This document shows, one piece after another, positions 18,640 through 27,834 of a stretch of 35,239 nucleotides of DNA. Source of the DNA: Clostridiales bacterium (GTDB taxonomy: Bacteria > Bacillota > Clostridia > Peptostreptococcales > Anaerovoracaceae); the NCBI GenBank assembly GCA_015058205.1, contig SVCS01000005.1, positions 1 through 35,239 on the forward strand, read 5' to 3'. A program made the translations under genes and the position numbers. Each line of letters opens with the position of its first letter. The stretch's first letter is position 1. A model generated the notes under the pieces. The model saw only the letters and a list, made by a program, of their open reading frames with translations. It ran no database searches and had not been told where the DNA came from.

Positions 18640-19740
18640 CTATTTCCGCAAAAGCATGATCGATTCTTCCCGCAGTCTCAGATAGTCCGGTGTCGGTTTT
18701 CCATCCATCTGGACGCGTTCCCTGTCCTGGATAAACCAGCAAATCAGCTCACTAGGATCTTTTCGAAGCGAGCCGCCTGCACCACTGTCCTCCGTACGCG
18801 AATCGCTGTCCTCCGGCAGCAGATAGTATCTGCGTTCAAAAGGCAGTTCATCCACTCCGGACAGATGGAAGGCCAGACAGTTTTTCTGCCGTTCGCCCCA
18901 AATCGGTTCGAAGGCATGCGCTCTGTATCCGACTGCATGAATGTCTTCCGGAATATCCTGCACGAGCTCCAGTGTGATGCCCCAGTCTTTCAGTTTGATG
19001 TGATGGGCATCCAGGCGCTCCGCGGCAGAGAAGTTCTTGCATCCGGTCATGCGTGCGACAGCGACCGTACCCGGATCGTCAAACAATTGTGCGGTTTTCC
19101 CTCTTGCCATAACATGTCCGCTGTCCATGATGAGAAGTTCTTCACTGAATCTGTAGATCTCATCTCTGCTGTGAGATACGAGGATAACCTGTCCCTCGTA
19201 GTCCTCCAGCATTGTCATCATCTCATGCTGCAGACGTTCCTTCAAATGCTCGTCCAACGCAGAGAAAGGCTCATCCAGAAGAATGATGTCCGGTCGGTAC
19301 GCCATGATCCGTGCCAGCGCAACTCTCTGCTGCTGTCCGCCGGAGAGCTGACCCGGCAGATGCTTCTCAAGTCCATGAAGGTGAAATCGTTCAATCATCT
19401 CTGCAACCCGGGTATTCCGTTCTTCATTGGAAAGACCAAGCCCGGCTCCGATGTTCTGGGCGACCGTCATAGTCGGAAACAGCGCATAGTTCTGGAACAT
19501 ATACCCCACTCTTCTCTTCTGGGGCTTCAGATTGATCTTCTGACCGTGGTCAAAAAGGACACGGTCATCAATCAGGATTCTGCCCCCGTCAGGTTTCTCA
19601 ATGCCTGCGATGCTTTTGAGCGTCATGCTCTTACCGCATCCTGACGGTCCCAGAATGCCGATCCGCTTCGCGTCAGAATCAAAGGCTATATCAAGGAAAA
19701 AATCCCCGAGTTTTTTTCTGATATCTATCGCAATGCTCAT
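18640..19740 (-). CDS. modC: Molybdate ABC transporter ATP-binding protein
   Basis: LGPSGCGKSMTLKSIAG, LSGGQQQRVALARIM, LLDEPFSALD; adjacent to ModB-type permease and ModA. Confidence 0.92.
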   Translation of the reverse strand: MSIAIDIRKKLGDFFLDIAFDSDAKRIGILGPSGCGKSMTLKSIAGIEKPDGGRILIDDRVLFDHGQKINLKPQKRRVGYMFQNYALFPTMTVAQNIGAGLGLSNEERNTRVAEMIERFHLHGLEKHLPGQLSGGQQQRVALARIMAYRPDIILLDEPFSALDEHLKERLQHEMMTMLEDYEGQVILVSHSRDEIYRFSEELLIMDSGHVMARGKTAQLFDDPGTVAVARMTGCKNFSAAERLDAHHIKLKDWGITLELVQDIPEDIHAVGYRAHAFEPIWGERQKNCLAFHLSGVDELPFERRYYLLPEDSDSRTEDSGAGGSLRKDPSELICWFIQDRERVQMDGKPTPDYLRLREESIMLLRK

Positions 19741-19756
19741 AGGATTCCAACGTCCT

Positions 19757-20452
19757 CTACCAACGCTTTATATTCTTCATTCGGCTTCCCGTCACCAAGT
19801 TTACCAAAAAGATGATAACAAAGGCAATCAGGAGTACGACAACGACCCAGAATCCCGCCGTCACGAAGTCTCCGTCCTGGATGACCATGGCGATTCTCTG
19901 AGAAATGGTCCCTGTCTTGCCCGGAATATTGCCGGCGAGCATGGATGTGGCTCCGTATTCCCCCATGGCTCTTGCGAAGGTCAGAATCGTTCCGGAGGCG
20001 ATTCCAGGTCCCGCTGTCGGAACCACGATTCTCCAGAAGATGTTCATTTCCGACATGCCCAGTGTCCTGCCTGCATAGACAAGATTGGCGTCGATCTGCT
20101 CAAATGCAGCACGCGCATTTCTATACATAAGCGGGAACGCGATGACTGTTGCTGCCAGGATACAGCCGAGCCAGGTATGTACGACTTGAATGTCCAGTTG
20201 CTGATCCAGGAAGATTCCAATCGGTCTCCTTCTGGAAAAAATGAGCAGAAGGATAAAACCCGCTACAGTCGGCGGAAGTACCATTGGCAAAGTCAGAATA
20301 CCATCGACGATTGCCTTTGCTTTGTATGAAAGTTTGATGACCTTCCTGGCTGCAAAAAGGCCGATGAAAAAAGAAACGATTGTTGCAACAACACCGGTCT
20401 TGAGCGAAATGATGAGCGGACTCCAGTCCAGACTTTCAAGAAATTCCATCAT
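19757..20452 (-). CDS. modB: Molybdate ABC transporter permease
   Basis: ILTLPMVLPPTVAGFILLLIF, ARAMGEYGATSMLAGNIPGKTGTI. MMEFLESLDW is the likely start (AAGGACG site), not the ORF-track start at 20536. Confidence 0.94.
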   Translation of the reverse strand: MMEFLESLDWSPLIISLKTGVVATIVSFFIGLFAARKVIKLSYKAKAIVDGILTLPMVLPPTVAGFILLLIFSRRRPIGIFLDQQLDIQVVHTWLGCILAATVIAFPLMYRNARAAFEQIDANLVYAGRTLGMSEMNIFWRIVVPTAGPGIASGTILTFARAMGEYGATSMLAGNIPGKTGTISQRIAMVIQDGDFVTAGFWVVVVLLIAFVIIFLVNLVTGSRMKNIKRW

Positions 20453-20490
20453 GATATAACGTCCTTCATTTGATTCTAAAAAATACAGAG

Positions 20491-20521
20491 TCCCGGTCAG
20501 AGAATCTTCTGACCGGGATCT
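20491..20521 (-). terminator. Intra-operon terminator/attenuator between modA and modB
   Basis: tCCCGGTCAG agaatctt CTGACCGGGa perfect stem; TATTTTTTAG follows on the minus strand. Confidence 0.8.
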
Positions 20522-20564
20522 TATATGCTTGATCAATCAATGTGCTTTTGCTCTGCATCAATGC

Positions 20565-21416
20565 TTACTCTACATCAATGTCGAAGAGATGCGTTTCATA
20601 AACCGACTTCGCATTGTCATTGGTCAGGTATTCAAGTACTGCCGCTGCAGCTTCGTTTTCTGCGTCATCAGCATCCTGATTCACGATCTGTGCGATTGGA
20701 TAGATGATGTCGCCTGCAACATCGTAGGAAACAGTCTGCAGAATTTTCACAGAATCTTCCTGTCCATAAGTGTCAGACAGATAAACGGTTCCTACTTCCG
20801 AGGACCCTTCCTGTACTGCTGCCAGAACTTTGCTTACATTGCCCTGTTCGCTGATTTCAACACCGCCCAGCGCATCGGAGACCTCCTGTGTCGTGTAAAC
20901 AGCAGGGTCTTCTGCTTCAGGGAGGACACCTAGATTCATCAGTGCTCTGCGGGTGTATTTCCCTACCGGTACACTGCCGTCAGCCAGTGCGATGCTCTCT
21001 GCATCTCCCAGATTCTCAAGTCCTGTTACCGATGTTTCGCTGTCCGGCTGGGTAATGACGACCAGCTGGTTGTTCAGAACATTGGAGCGAGTTCCCTCAA
21101 CCACAAGGCCTTCGGCTTCCAGATTATCCATGTTCTTCTGCGCAGCGCTGAAGAAAATGTCGCAAGGCGCACCTTCCAGAATCTGCTCTTCCAGTGTTCC
21201 GGAACTGTCGCAGTTGAGCACTACATCAACTCCAGGATTTTCTGCCTCGAAGCTTGCTTCCAACTCCTCAAGGGAAGACTGCATGCTTGCAGCCGCAAAA
21301 ACAATAACTTCTGTGCTCTCTTCCGGCGCTGCGGCTTCTTCCTCACTGCTTCCGCAAGCAGTAAATGCGAATACCATCGCCAGACAAGTGAGCAGCACCA
21401 ATAATGATTTCTTCAT
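20565..21416 (-). CDS. modA: Molybdate ABC transporter substrate-binding lipoprotein
   Basis: MKKSLLVLLTCLAMVFAFTACGSS lipobox; VIVFAAASMQSSLEEL, GAPCDIFFSAAQKNMDNLE. Confidence 0.96.
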   Translation of the reverse strand: MKKSLLVLLTCLAMVFAFTACGSSEEEAAAPEESTEVIVFAAASMQSSLEELEASFEAENPGVDVVLNCDSSGTLEEQILEGAPCDIFFSAAQKNMDNLEAEGLVVEGTRSNVLNNQLVVITQPDSETSVTGLENLGDAESIALADGSVPVGKYTRRALMNLGVLPEAEDPAVYTTQEVSDALGGVEISEQGNVSKVLAAVQEGSSEVGTVYLSDTYGQEDSVKILQTVSYDVAGDIIYPIAQIVNQDADDAENEAAAAVLEYLTNDNAKSVYETHLFDIDVE

Positions 21417-21429
21417 TCCTACCTCCTGA

Positions 21430-22407
21430 TTACTTTCTCGCACAGTCGGAAGTTCTGCCATTCAGAATCTCCAATCCGTGCTTTAATGAAGACATAATAA
21501 ATTCCATACTCTCTCTGACTGCCTTCGGACTTCCCGGAAGATTGATGATCAATGTTGTTCCGCGAATCCCGGAGACTGCTCTCGAGAGCATCGCACGAGG
21601 AGTCTTGGTCATCGAGTAGGCGCGAATCGCCTCCGATATCCCCGGCGTCATGCGCTCGCAGACTGCTTCTGTCGCTTCAGGCGTGATGTCTCTCGGCGAA
21701 AATCCCGTTCCGCCCGTTGTCATCACAAGGTTTACCTGCCGCTGATCAGCAAGTCTGATGAGCTCCTTTTTTAGTATATCTTCATCATCAGGAATGAGAA
21801 TTGTTTCAACAACATCGTAGCCGTTTTCTGTTAGTATGCCACCAATCAGAGGGCCACTTTCGTCTTTTCTTAGTCCCTGGGCGCCTTTATCGGACAGCGT
21901 GATCCATGCTGCGGTGAATGGCCTTGCAGGGTCCGGCTCGATTTGAACGACTTCGTCGCCAACCTTGATCGCGCCTCCGTGCACTACCCTCGCGAAGACA
22001 CCTTCTCTCGGCATAATGCAGTCGCCGACCATGTGGTAAATCGCACAATGGGTGTGACACTCCTTGCCGATTTGTGTCATCTCCAGGAGCACGTCTCCAA
22101 TGCGGAATCGGGTTCCGACAGGAAGATTCCGAAAATCAAATCCCTCAATGACCAGATTCTCGCCAAAGGCACCGAACTTCACCTCTGCGCCTCTCGCTCT
22201 GAAATCTTCTATCTTTTCAAGACCCAGAAGGCTGACCTGCCTGTGCCAGTTCCCCGCATGGGCATCTCCTTCAATGCCGTAATTTTCTCTAAGCATCGCT
22301 GTTTCAACTTGCTGCTTCTGGGTTCCTTTCTTTTCACTTGTGCAAATTGCGATCAGTTTTCCCAATTTGTTCGTCCTTTCTGTCTGTTCTTTCCGCTCGC
22401 CCGTCAA
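21430..22407 (-). CDS. MOSC domain fused to MogA/MoaB-type molybdopterin adenylyltransferase
   Basis: N-terminal MOSC (IEGDAHAGNWHRQVSLL, FGAFGENLVIEG, GKECHTHCAIYHMVGDCIMPREGVFARV) then WITLSDKGAQGLRKDESGP...VMTTGGTGFSPRDITPEAT. Confidence 0.95.
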   Translation of the reverse strand: MTGERKEQTERTNKLGKLIAICTSEKKGTQKQQVETAMLRENYGIEGDAHAGNWHRQVSLLGLEKIEDFRARGAEVKFGAFGENLVIEGFDFRNLPVGTRFRIGDVLLEMTQIGKECHTHCAIYHMVGDCIMPREGVFARVVHGGAIKVGDEVVQIEPDPARPFTAAWITLSDKGAQGLRKDESGPLIGGILTENGYDVVETILIPDDEDILKKELIRLADQRQVNLVMTTGGTGFSPRDITPEATEAVCERMTPGISEAIRAYSMTKTPRAMLSRAVSGIRGTTLIINLPGSPKAVRESMEFIMSSLKHGLEILNGRTSDCARK

Positions 22408-23408
22408 CCGCCGATTTGAGACATGGCTCTCGGTTCCACCGTTGCTCTGTCCTGGAAGGTATGTCCCTGCGGCTTCCTGCGCAAGGTTTCCTCCAGGGCG
22501 TTTCGAATTGCTGCGTCTACATCCGTCTCATCTCCACCTGTTCTCTGTGCTGCATGCAAAGCTTCCTTCAGATCCGTTCCTTCTTCATAGCAAAGGCACG
22601 GCTTGAGCAACCCCAGAGACGTCAGCCTAATGCGGTTGCAACTGTCGCAAAATCTGTGATGCATAGCGCTGATCAATCCGATGGCACCGCCTTTGACCGC
22701 TTCACTGCCCGGCAGTCTGTAATAGACCGCCGGCCCATTGCCGTGAACCCTTTCATCCTTTTCAAGAGAAGGATACTTCTCCTTCAGCCTGCTCAGCGCC
22801 TCATCATTGGAGAGCCCTGTATCCGGATTTCCGAAACCGACAGGCATGATTTCAATGAATCTTACATCGATGCCCTTTTCAAATGCAAAAGCTGCGAAGT
22901 CGCAGATCTCATCTTCGTTGAATTGCTTTTGCAGAAGGCAATTAACTTTCGTTCTGATTCCTTTATCGATACAGGCGTCAATGGCTTCCAGCACATTGGA
23001 GAGCTGACCGCCGCCGGTGATGTGGTGATAGCGATCCTCTCTGAGAGAATCCAGGCTGATGTTCAATCCGTCGATCCCAGCCTCTGCCAGCTCGTCGAGA
23101 TGAGGCAAAAGCTGCTGACCATTTGTCGTCAATGTGACCTGTTCCACACCCGGAAGTTCTTTGATCTCTCGCACCAATGCGGTGCAGCCTCTGCGCACAA
23201 GAGGCTCCCCTCCTGTGATCTTGAACCGCGTGATGCCGATGCTGACTGCCGCTCTGCATATTCGCAGTATTTCCTCATAGGTCAGAATGCGGTTCATGGA
23301 CACCTTCTCGATGCCTTCTTCCGGCATACAATACCGGCATCTGAGGTCGCATCTATCAGTGATGGAAATACGCATATAGTTGATTTCTCTGCCGTAACTG
23401 TCCTTCAT
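22404..23408 (-). CDS. moaA: GTP 3',8-cyclase MoaA
   Basis: ISITDRCDLRCRYCMPEEG radical-SAM CxxxCxxC; C-terminal CDSCNRIRLTSLGLLKPCLC. Confidence 0.98.
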   Translation of the reverse strand: MKDSYGREINYMRISITDRCDLRCRYCMPEEGIEKVSMNRILTYEEILRICRAAVSIGITRFKITGGEPLVRRGCTALVREIKELPGVEQVTLTTNGQQLLPHLDELAEAGIDGLNISLDSLREDRYHHITGGGQLSNVLEAIDACIDKGIRTKVNCLLQKQFNEDEICDFAAFAFEKGIDVRFIEIMPVGFGNPDTGLSNDEALSRLKEKYPSLEKDERVHGNGPAVYYRLPGSEAVKGGAIGLISAMHHRFCDSCNRIRLTSLGLLKPCLCYEEGTDLKEALHAAQRTGGDETDVDAAIRNALEETLRRKPQGHTFQDRATVEPRAMSQIGG

Positions 23409-24431
23409 TTATTTACCAAACCCGCAGTTCGGGAATGTACACACATCACACCCAAGGCAAAGACCGCCCTGTCCCAGTTTGTCAAAATCTTCTTTGGAAA
23501 GAATCTCTCCTGCCATAACTCTCGGCAGAACGAGATCGAATATCGTTCTCTTCGCATACATGACGCAGCCCGGAAGTCCCATGACCGGAATCTGCTCATC
23601 GCCATAGTAAGCCAGCAGGAACATGGCTCCCGGAAGCACTGGTGCGCCATATGTCACAACTCCGCCGCAGACGTTTCTGATTGCCAGCGGTGTTTTGTCA
23701 TCCGGGTCTACGCTCATTCCTCCAGTGCAGATAATCATATCCGCGCCTGCTTCAATCAGTTCCCTTGCTGCGCTCTCAATATGAGCCGCTTCATCGTCGC
23801 TATATTTATGCCCGATGACTTCTACGCCAAATGCACTGAGCTTATCCACAACAACCGGCGTAAATGTATCCTGAATTCTTCCCAGAAAGACTTCATTACC
23901 TGTTGTTACGATGCCTGCTTTTTTCGGAAGGAACGGCAGCACATTCAGAATCGGTTCTTCGCCCGCCTCCTCCTTGACAGCATCCATCTTCTCTTTTTCT
24001 ATGACGAGTGGAATAATGCGTGTTCCTGCCAGTTTGTCTCCTTTGTGCACCGGGAAGTTCCCATGGCGCGTCGCGATCATCATCTGACCGAAGGAGTTCA
24101 CCATCTCCAGCTTTTTCTCGTCTATTTTAAGCAACCCGTCGCACGCAGCCGTCAGCTCGATTTTGCCTTCCTTGACTTCACCGCGATCGATATTATCACC
24201 CTTGCAGATTGCGCACAGCACCTCTGCCGCGTCATTCTCATGCATCATGGTGTCATCATTTTCCCAGACGTATATATGATCCTTCCCTACGCTCAAAAGC
24301 ACAGGAATGTCCTCTTCCTTTATAATGTGACCTTTTCTGAAAACAGGTCCCTTGCTTACATCTTTGATGATCTGCGTGATATCATGACACAGTACGTGTC
24401 CGACTGCGTCCACAGTTTTGATTTCTTTCAT
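23409..24431 (-). CDS. MoeA-like molybdopterin-binding protein with Cys-rich C-terminus
   Basis: VDAVGHVLCHDIT, AGIVTTGNEVFLGRIQDTF, IICTGGMSVDPDDKTP, PVMGLPGCVMYAKRT; ends GGLCLGCDVCTFPNCGFGK. Confidence 0.92.
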   Translation of the reverse strand: MKEIKTVDAVGHVLCHDITQIIKDVSKGPVFRKGHIIKEEDIPVLLSVGKDHIYVWENDDTMMHENDAAEVLCAICKGDNIDRGEVKEGKIELTAACDGLLKIDEKKLEMVNSFGQMMIATRHGNFPVHKGDKLAGTRIIPLVIEKEKMDAVKEEAGEEPILNVLPFLPKKAGIVTTGNEVFLGRIQDTFTPVVVDKLSAFGVEVIGHKYSDDEAAHIESAARELIEAGADMIICTGGMSVDPDDKTPLAIRNVCGGVVTYGAPVLPGAMFLLAYYGDEQIPVMGLPGCVMYAKRTIFDLVLPRVMAGEILSKEDFDKLGQGGLCLGCDVCTFPNCGFGK

Positions 24432-24471
24432 TCGGCTTCTTCCTCTTCTCTGCTATATTGATATATGATTC

Positions 24472-24511
24472 ATTATATCCCACAACCCTGTTGCAAAATG
24501 TTGTTACAACA
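24472..24511 (-). promoter_or_regulatory. Mo-operon promoter with Crp/Fnr-like palindrome
   Basis: TATAAT at 24477-24472; 21 nt upstream, perfect TGTTGT-T-ACAACA palindrome (24499-24511), centred about -40; poor -35 sequence. Confidence 0.6.
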
Positions 24512-24515
24512 ACAA

Positions 24516-24554
24516 AAAACGACGAATTTCCTATTTCACAAACTCGTCGTTTTC
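24516..24554 (-). terminator. Terminator of the MoxR/DUF58/transglutaminase operon
   Basis: AAAACGACGA atttcctatttcacaaac TCGTCGTTTT. Confidence 0.8.
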
Positions 24555-24604
24555 GTTTTGAATGATTGATACGTGCAGCGACTCTGCTGTCCTGTGGTTC
24601 TCTG

Positions 24605-25738
24605 CTAATCAGGGAACGAACATGTAAGTGTTATCGTGCTCGAATCTTTCAGTATTGTCCCCAGATTCGGACTGCAGCTCCACTGGATCGAGTTGAATAC
24701 ACTGTCCTCATTCTCATCCTTCCAGTCACTGTATTCCTGAGGGGTTTCATCTTCTCCAACACCCTCTAGATATTTGTCGTACTTATCCTTCAGCACTTCT
24801 TCTAATTTTTTATCAAAGTCGCTGTTCAGAAGTTCTTTTGGTACGGAAATGACGTCATCCTCAACAGATACACCCGCTTCTTTCAATGCGTCAGCAACTG
24901 TCTTGTCTTCTTCTATTTCGATATCTGGAATGCTGACATACTCACCTGAAACCTTCACTTGCGTCTTCTGAGGCGTTGGCTCCGTACCCTGTGTTGGATC
25001 TGTATTCGTGCCGCCGGAGTTTCCGGCACCCACCTTGACCGTATACGGTCCAAGCGTTGCTTTCTTCTTTGTCTTTTTATCTGTTGCTGTTATTGTGATT
25101 TTGTTCTTTCCTTCGCCCAGCTCTATCTTATAGTAATGACTTCCGCCATCCGATTTGTATAACGTAGCGCTGCCACCCACAACGCTGACCTTGATATTGT
25201 CGCTGCTGATGGCATTCTTTGTCCTGAAAGGATAGGCACGGGCGGTGACCCTGATCTTAAAAGTGTCGCCCGCTACCGGCTTCTCAAGCTTCGAGATTTC
25301 ACTTGAAACATCCGAAGTTATTCTTGGTGCTTTGGACGTCTTAAAGGAATGACCCCTGTACCTGAAGTGGGAACTGCTGCCTGATCGGAACACTCTGGAT
25401 CCGCTGAATGGCCGCAGGGTATTCGGGTTCCTTGCTGCATTTGCCGCGTTGATTTTATTCTGCTTTTTCTGGAGTTTATAATCCTTTTCCTGTTTCTTGC
25501 TCAGCTTATAGCCATCTCCGCTGACAAGCACCTGGTACCGGTCTTTGTTGATACCATTCACTGGATCATGTCCCTTGTCAGCCACATGCGAACTGAGCGT
25601 TCCATAAACAGTGCCTGTCCCTGCAGCGAGAACTGCAACAACAATCAAAGACAACAAATGTCTCTTCAGAAACCGGTTATTGATCTTAAGGCCGCCGGGT
25701 TTCGGCATTTTCACTTTTCCCAAATTCGGCAGTTTCAT
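24605..25738 (-). CDS. Secreted/membrane-anchored protein with Ig-like region, unknown function
   Basis: Signal-anchor HLLSLIVVAVLAAGTGTVYG, basic linker, beta-rich segment, Thr/Pro linker, acidic C-terminal region; stop overlaps the start of the transglutaminase-like gene. Confidence 0.75.
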   Translation of the reverse strand: MKLPNLGKVKMPKPGGLKINNRFLKRHLLSLIVVAVLAAGTGTVYGTLSSHVADKGHDPVNGINKDRYQVLVSGDGYKLSKKQEKDYKLQKKQNKINAANAARNPNTLRPFSGSRVFRSGSSSHFRYRGHSFKTSKAPRITSDVSSEISKLEKPVAGDTFKIRVTARAYPFRTKNAISSDNIKVSVVGGSATLYKSDGGSHYYKIELGEGKNKITITATDKKTKKKATLGPYTVKVGAGNSGGTNTDPTQGTEPTPQKTQVKVSGEYVSIPDIEIEEDKTVADALKEAGVSVEDDVISVPKELLNSDFDKKLEEVLKDKYDKYLEGVGEDETPQEYSDWKDENEDSVFNSIQWSCSPNLGTILKDSSTITLTCSFPD

Positions 25739-27834
25739 GATCTCTTCTCCTTCTTCCCAATCTTATTCTTGAGCTTGACAGGACGGATGGAATGCTTCGT
25801 TCCATCGACCACCGCCAGCATAACCTGCCTGTCGCGATCCGTGACCTGATGCATGCTGTAGGATGCTCTGTTTCCGATTTCAGTCGTCAGTTCATCCGCG
25901 GTGAGACCTATTTCATCCATGTATCTGTACATATCTCTGACGGCCTCTCTCGGTTCGCCGTTCCTGAAGAACTTCTTTCTCTTACGCAGCTGAAGCGCTC
26001 TTCTGACTACTCTTCCAACCAGAATGGCAAGCAGCGCAAGGATCGCAAGCGCAATCAACGCTCCTACGATCATCAGGAATCTGGACATCTTTTTGCCAAT
26101 GCCTTTGTCGATATCCTGATAGTTATCCTCCGGCGCCTGCCCTTTGGCCTTATTCTCATCAAAGTTGTTCTTCACAGACTTGTTGCTGATTCCGATATTG
26201 TAATCTGCTTCCTCCATGACCCCTGCATATTCAGGGCATGTCTCTACAGGAACAAACCCGATCCCATCTACATAGATTTCCGTCCACGCGTGGGCCGCCC
26301 CCTGTTCCACATTGATCGGACCGCCCAAACTGTTCTGCACATCATCCGGTGTGATGAGATAACCTTCTACATACCTTGCAGGAATACCGTAGTAGCGGAA
26401 CATCATTGTCGCCACTGTTGCATAATGGACATCGTATCCGAGTCCTGTCTTGAAGAAGTTTCTCACTGCGGACTTTTTGCCAGCAGGTTTGCCTGGATTT
26501 TCATCGTAATTCGCATAGGTCATCAAAATACTTTTGACTTTCCTGATCGCTGTATTATATTCAATGTGCCCTCTGCTCTGATCGCCTTTATCGCCAACAT
26601 ATTTTTCAAGAGCTGCAGCATCCTCATCGGAAATGAAGAGATAGTTATCGTAAACGTATTTATTGTAATGGCTCTCAACCGTCATGTATTCGTCGATCTT
26701 CGCCTTGTTTTTCGTCGTAAACAGCTTCCCTGCTACCCTGGTCCATTTGCTGACTGCATTTGCGCCCATTGTGTAGGAGTACTCCTTCAGTCTGGATCCC
26801 CTGGTTGCGGTGATAAAGCTGTCATTCCAATTCTTTGCCCCGGCAACTCCGTGTTTGTTTATTTCATACGGAATGTACGCATATTTTCTGGAAGCCTGCT
26901 CGACCTTAACTGCAACAGTTGACTTGACGCCCCGGTCGAATCCAGCAAGCCGCGCTGCCTGCCCGACCTGCCCCAGTCCATTCAATCCTGCACGATGGAA
27001 CCAGTAGATACGGTTTCTGTTCTCATAATAGGAAGAGTACGGCAGTGTCTTCCACTTGCATCCGTCCAGCACGTCCCCTACGAACCCCCTCAGGTATACG
27101 GACTGCGGATCGGTCATCTCTACCGTCAGCGCCAGTCCTTCTCCAGTCGTTCTCTTTGCCTTTGTCAGGTCGCCTTCACCGAGAGGACTCCTGCCGTAAT
27201 ATGACGTTGCGATGCTTTTGCTCGCCTTATCATCGATTTTCTGCACAGCGTCCGGTTTGTCCGCGAGCTTGGAGACAACCGGTACACAGACAATGACCAA
27301 CGCCAATCCAACAACCGCCAGCGCATAAGCCATTCTGCTCCAGCGCCAGCCGCGGGAATCTGCTTTCCTGCCTGGGCAAACCGCCAGAAACATAACCACG
27401 CCGAGAGCCAGTACAGCCATGCTGATTACCGATGCGCTCAGTCCGAATCCTATGGTCACCGGCAAGAAGAGCAATGGATAAATCAATGTGAACCATTTGT
27501 TTCCGCTCTTTGCGATGAGGATGGACAGGATCACGAAGAAAAGCAGTACTGCCGTCAGGAACAGACCGCTTTCATCTGACGCACCCTTGAGCTGGTCCAG
27601 AAAGATGCCTTCCTTCCCCGCCAGAGTTTCTGCAATCTGGTTCCAGGATCTGATCATACCGCCCGGGAAACTGCCGCTTCCGATACCGCCTCCGGCCTTC
27701 AGACCAAACTGGCTCTTGAACACCATAAAAGCGCCGATACCCATGATGATGCCGGTTATGAGATACTTGGCGTATTCAATTATCAGGGACTTCTTATTTG
27801 AAGTCTTCCGGTCCGTATAAATCAGTCTTTCCAT
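25735..27834 (-). CDS. Transglutaminase-like domain membrane protein
   Basis: N-terminal transmembrane helices, YATVATMMFRYYGIPARYVEGYLIT...AAHAWTEIYVDGIGFVPVETCPEY core, C-terminal TM helix and cytoplasmic tail. Confidence 0.9.
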   Translation of the reverse strand: MERLIYTDRKTSNKKSLIIEYAKYLITGIIMGIGAFMVFKSQFGLKAGGGIGSGSFPGGMIRSWNQIAETLAGKEGIFLDQLKGASDESGLFLTAVLLFFVILSILIAKSGNKWFTLIYPLLFLPVTIGFGLSASVISMAVLALGVVMFLAVCPGRKADSRGWRWSRMAYALAVVGLALVIVCVPVVSKLADKPDAVQKIDDKASKSIATSYYGRSPLGEGDLTKAKRTTGEGLALTVEMTDPQSVYLRGFVGDVLDGCKWKTLPYSSYYENRNRIYWFHRAGLNGLGQVGQAARLAGFDRGVKSTVAVKVEQASRKYAYIPYEINKHGVAGAKNWNDSFITATRGSRLKEYSYTMGANAVSKWTRVAGKLFTTKNKAKIDEYMTVESHYNKYVYDNYLFISDEDAAALEKYVGDKGDQSRGHIEYNTAIRKVKSILMTYANYDENPGKPAGKKSAVRNFFKTGLGYDVHYATVATMMFRYYGIPARYVEGYLITPDDVQNSLGGPINVEQGAAHAWTEIYVDGIGFVPVETCPEYAGVMEEADYNIGISNKSVKNNFDENKAKGQAPEDNYQDIDKGIGKKMSRFLMIVGALIALAILALLAILVGRVVRRALQLRKRKKFFRNGEPREAVRDMYRYMDEIGLTADELTTEIGNRASYSMHQVTDRDRQVMLAVVDGTKHSIRPVKLKNKIGKKEKRS

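Noticed and set aside
18520-19644. 374-aa plus-strand ORF
   Set aside because: Shadow ORF antisense to modC.
22338-24461. 707-aa plus-strand ORF
   Set aside because: Antisense to moaA and the MoeA-like gene, which have clear family motifs; composition is typical of a shadow ORF.
24432-24520. Moco riboswitch upstream of the Mo operon
   Set aside because: The leader after the predicted promoter is only about 40 nt, too short for that RNA, and no such structure is visible.
25792-26922. 376-aa plus-strand ORF
   Set aside because: Shadow ORF antisense to the transglutaminase-like gene.
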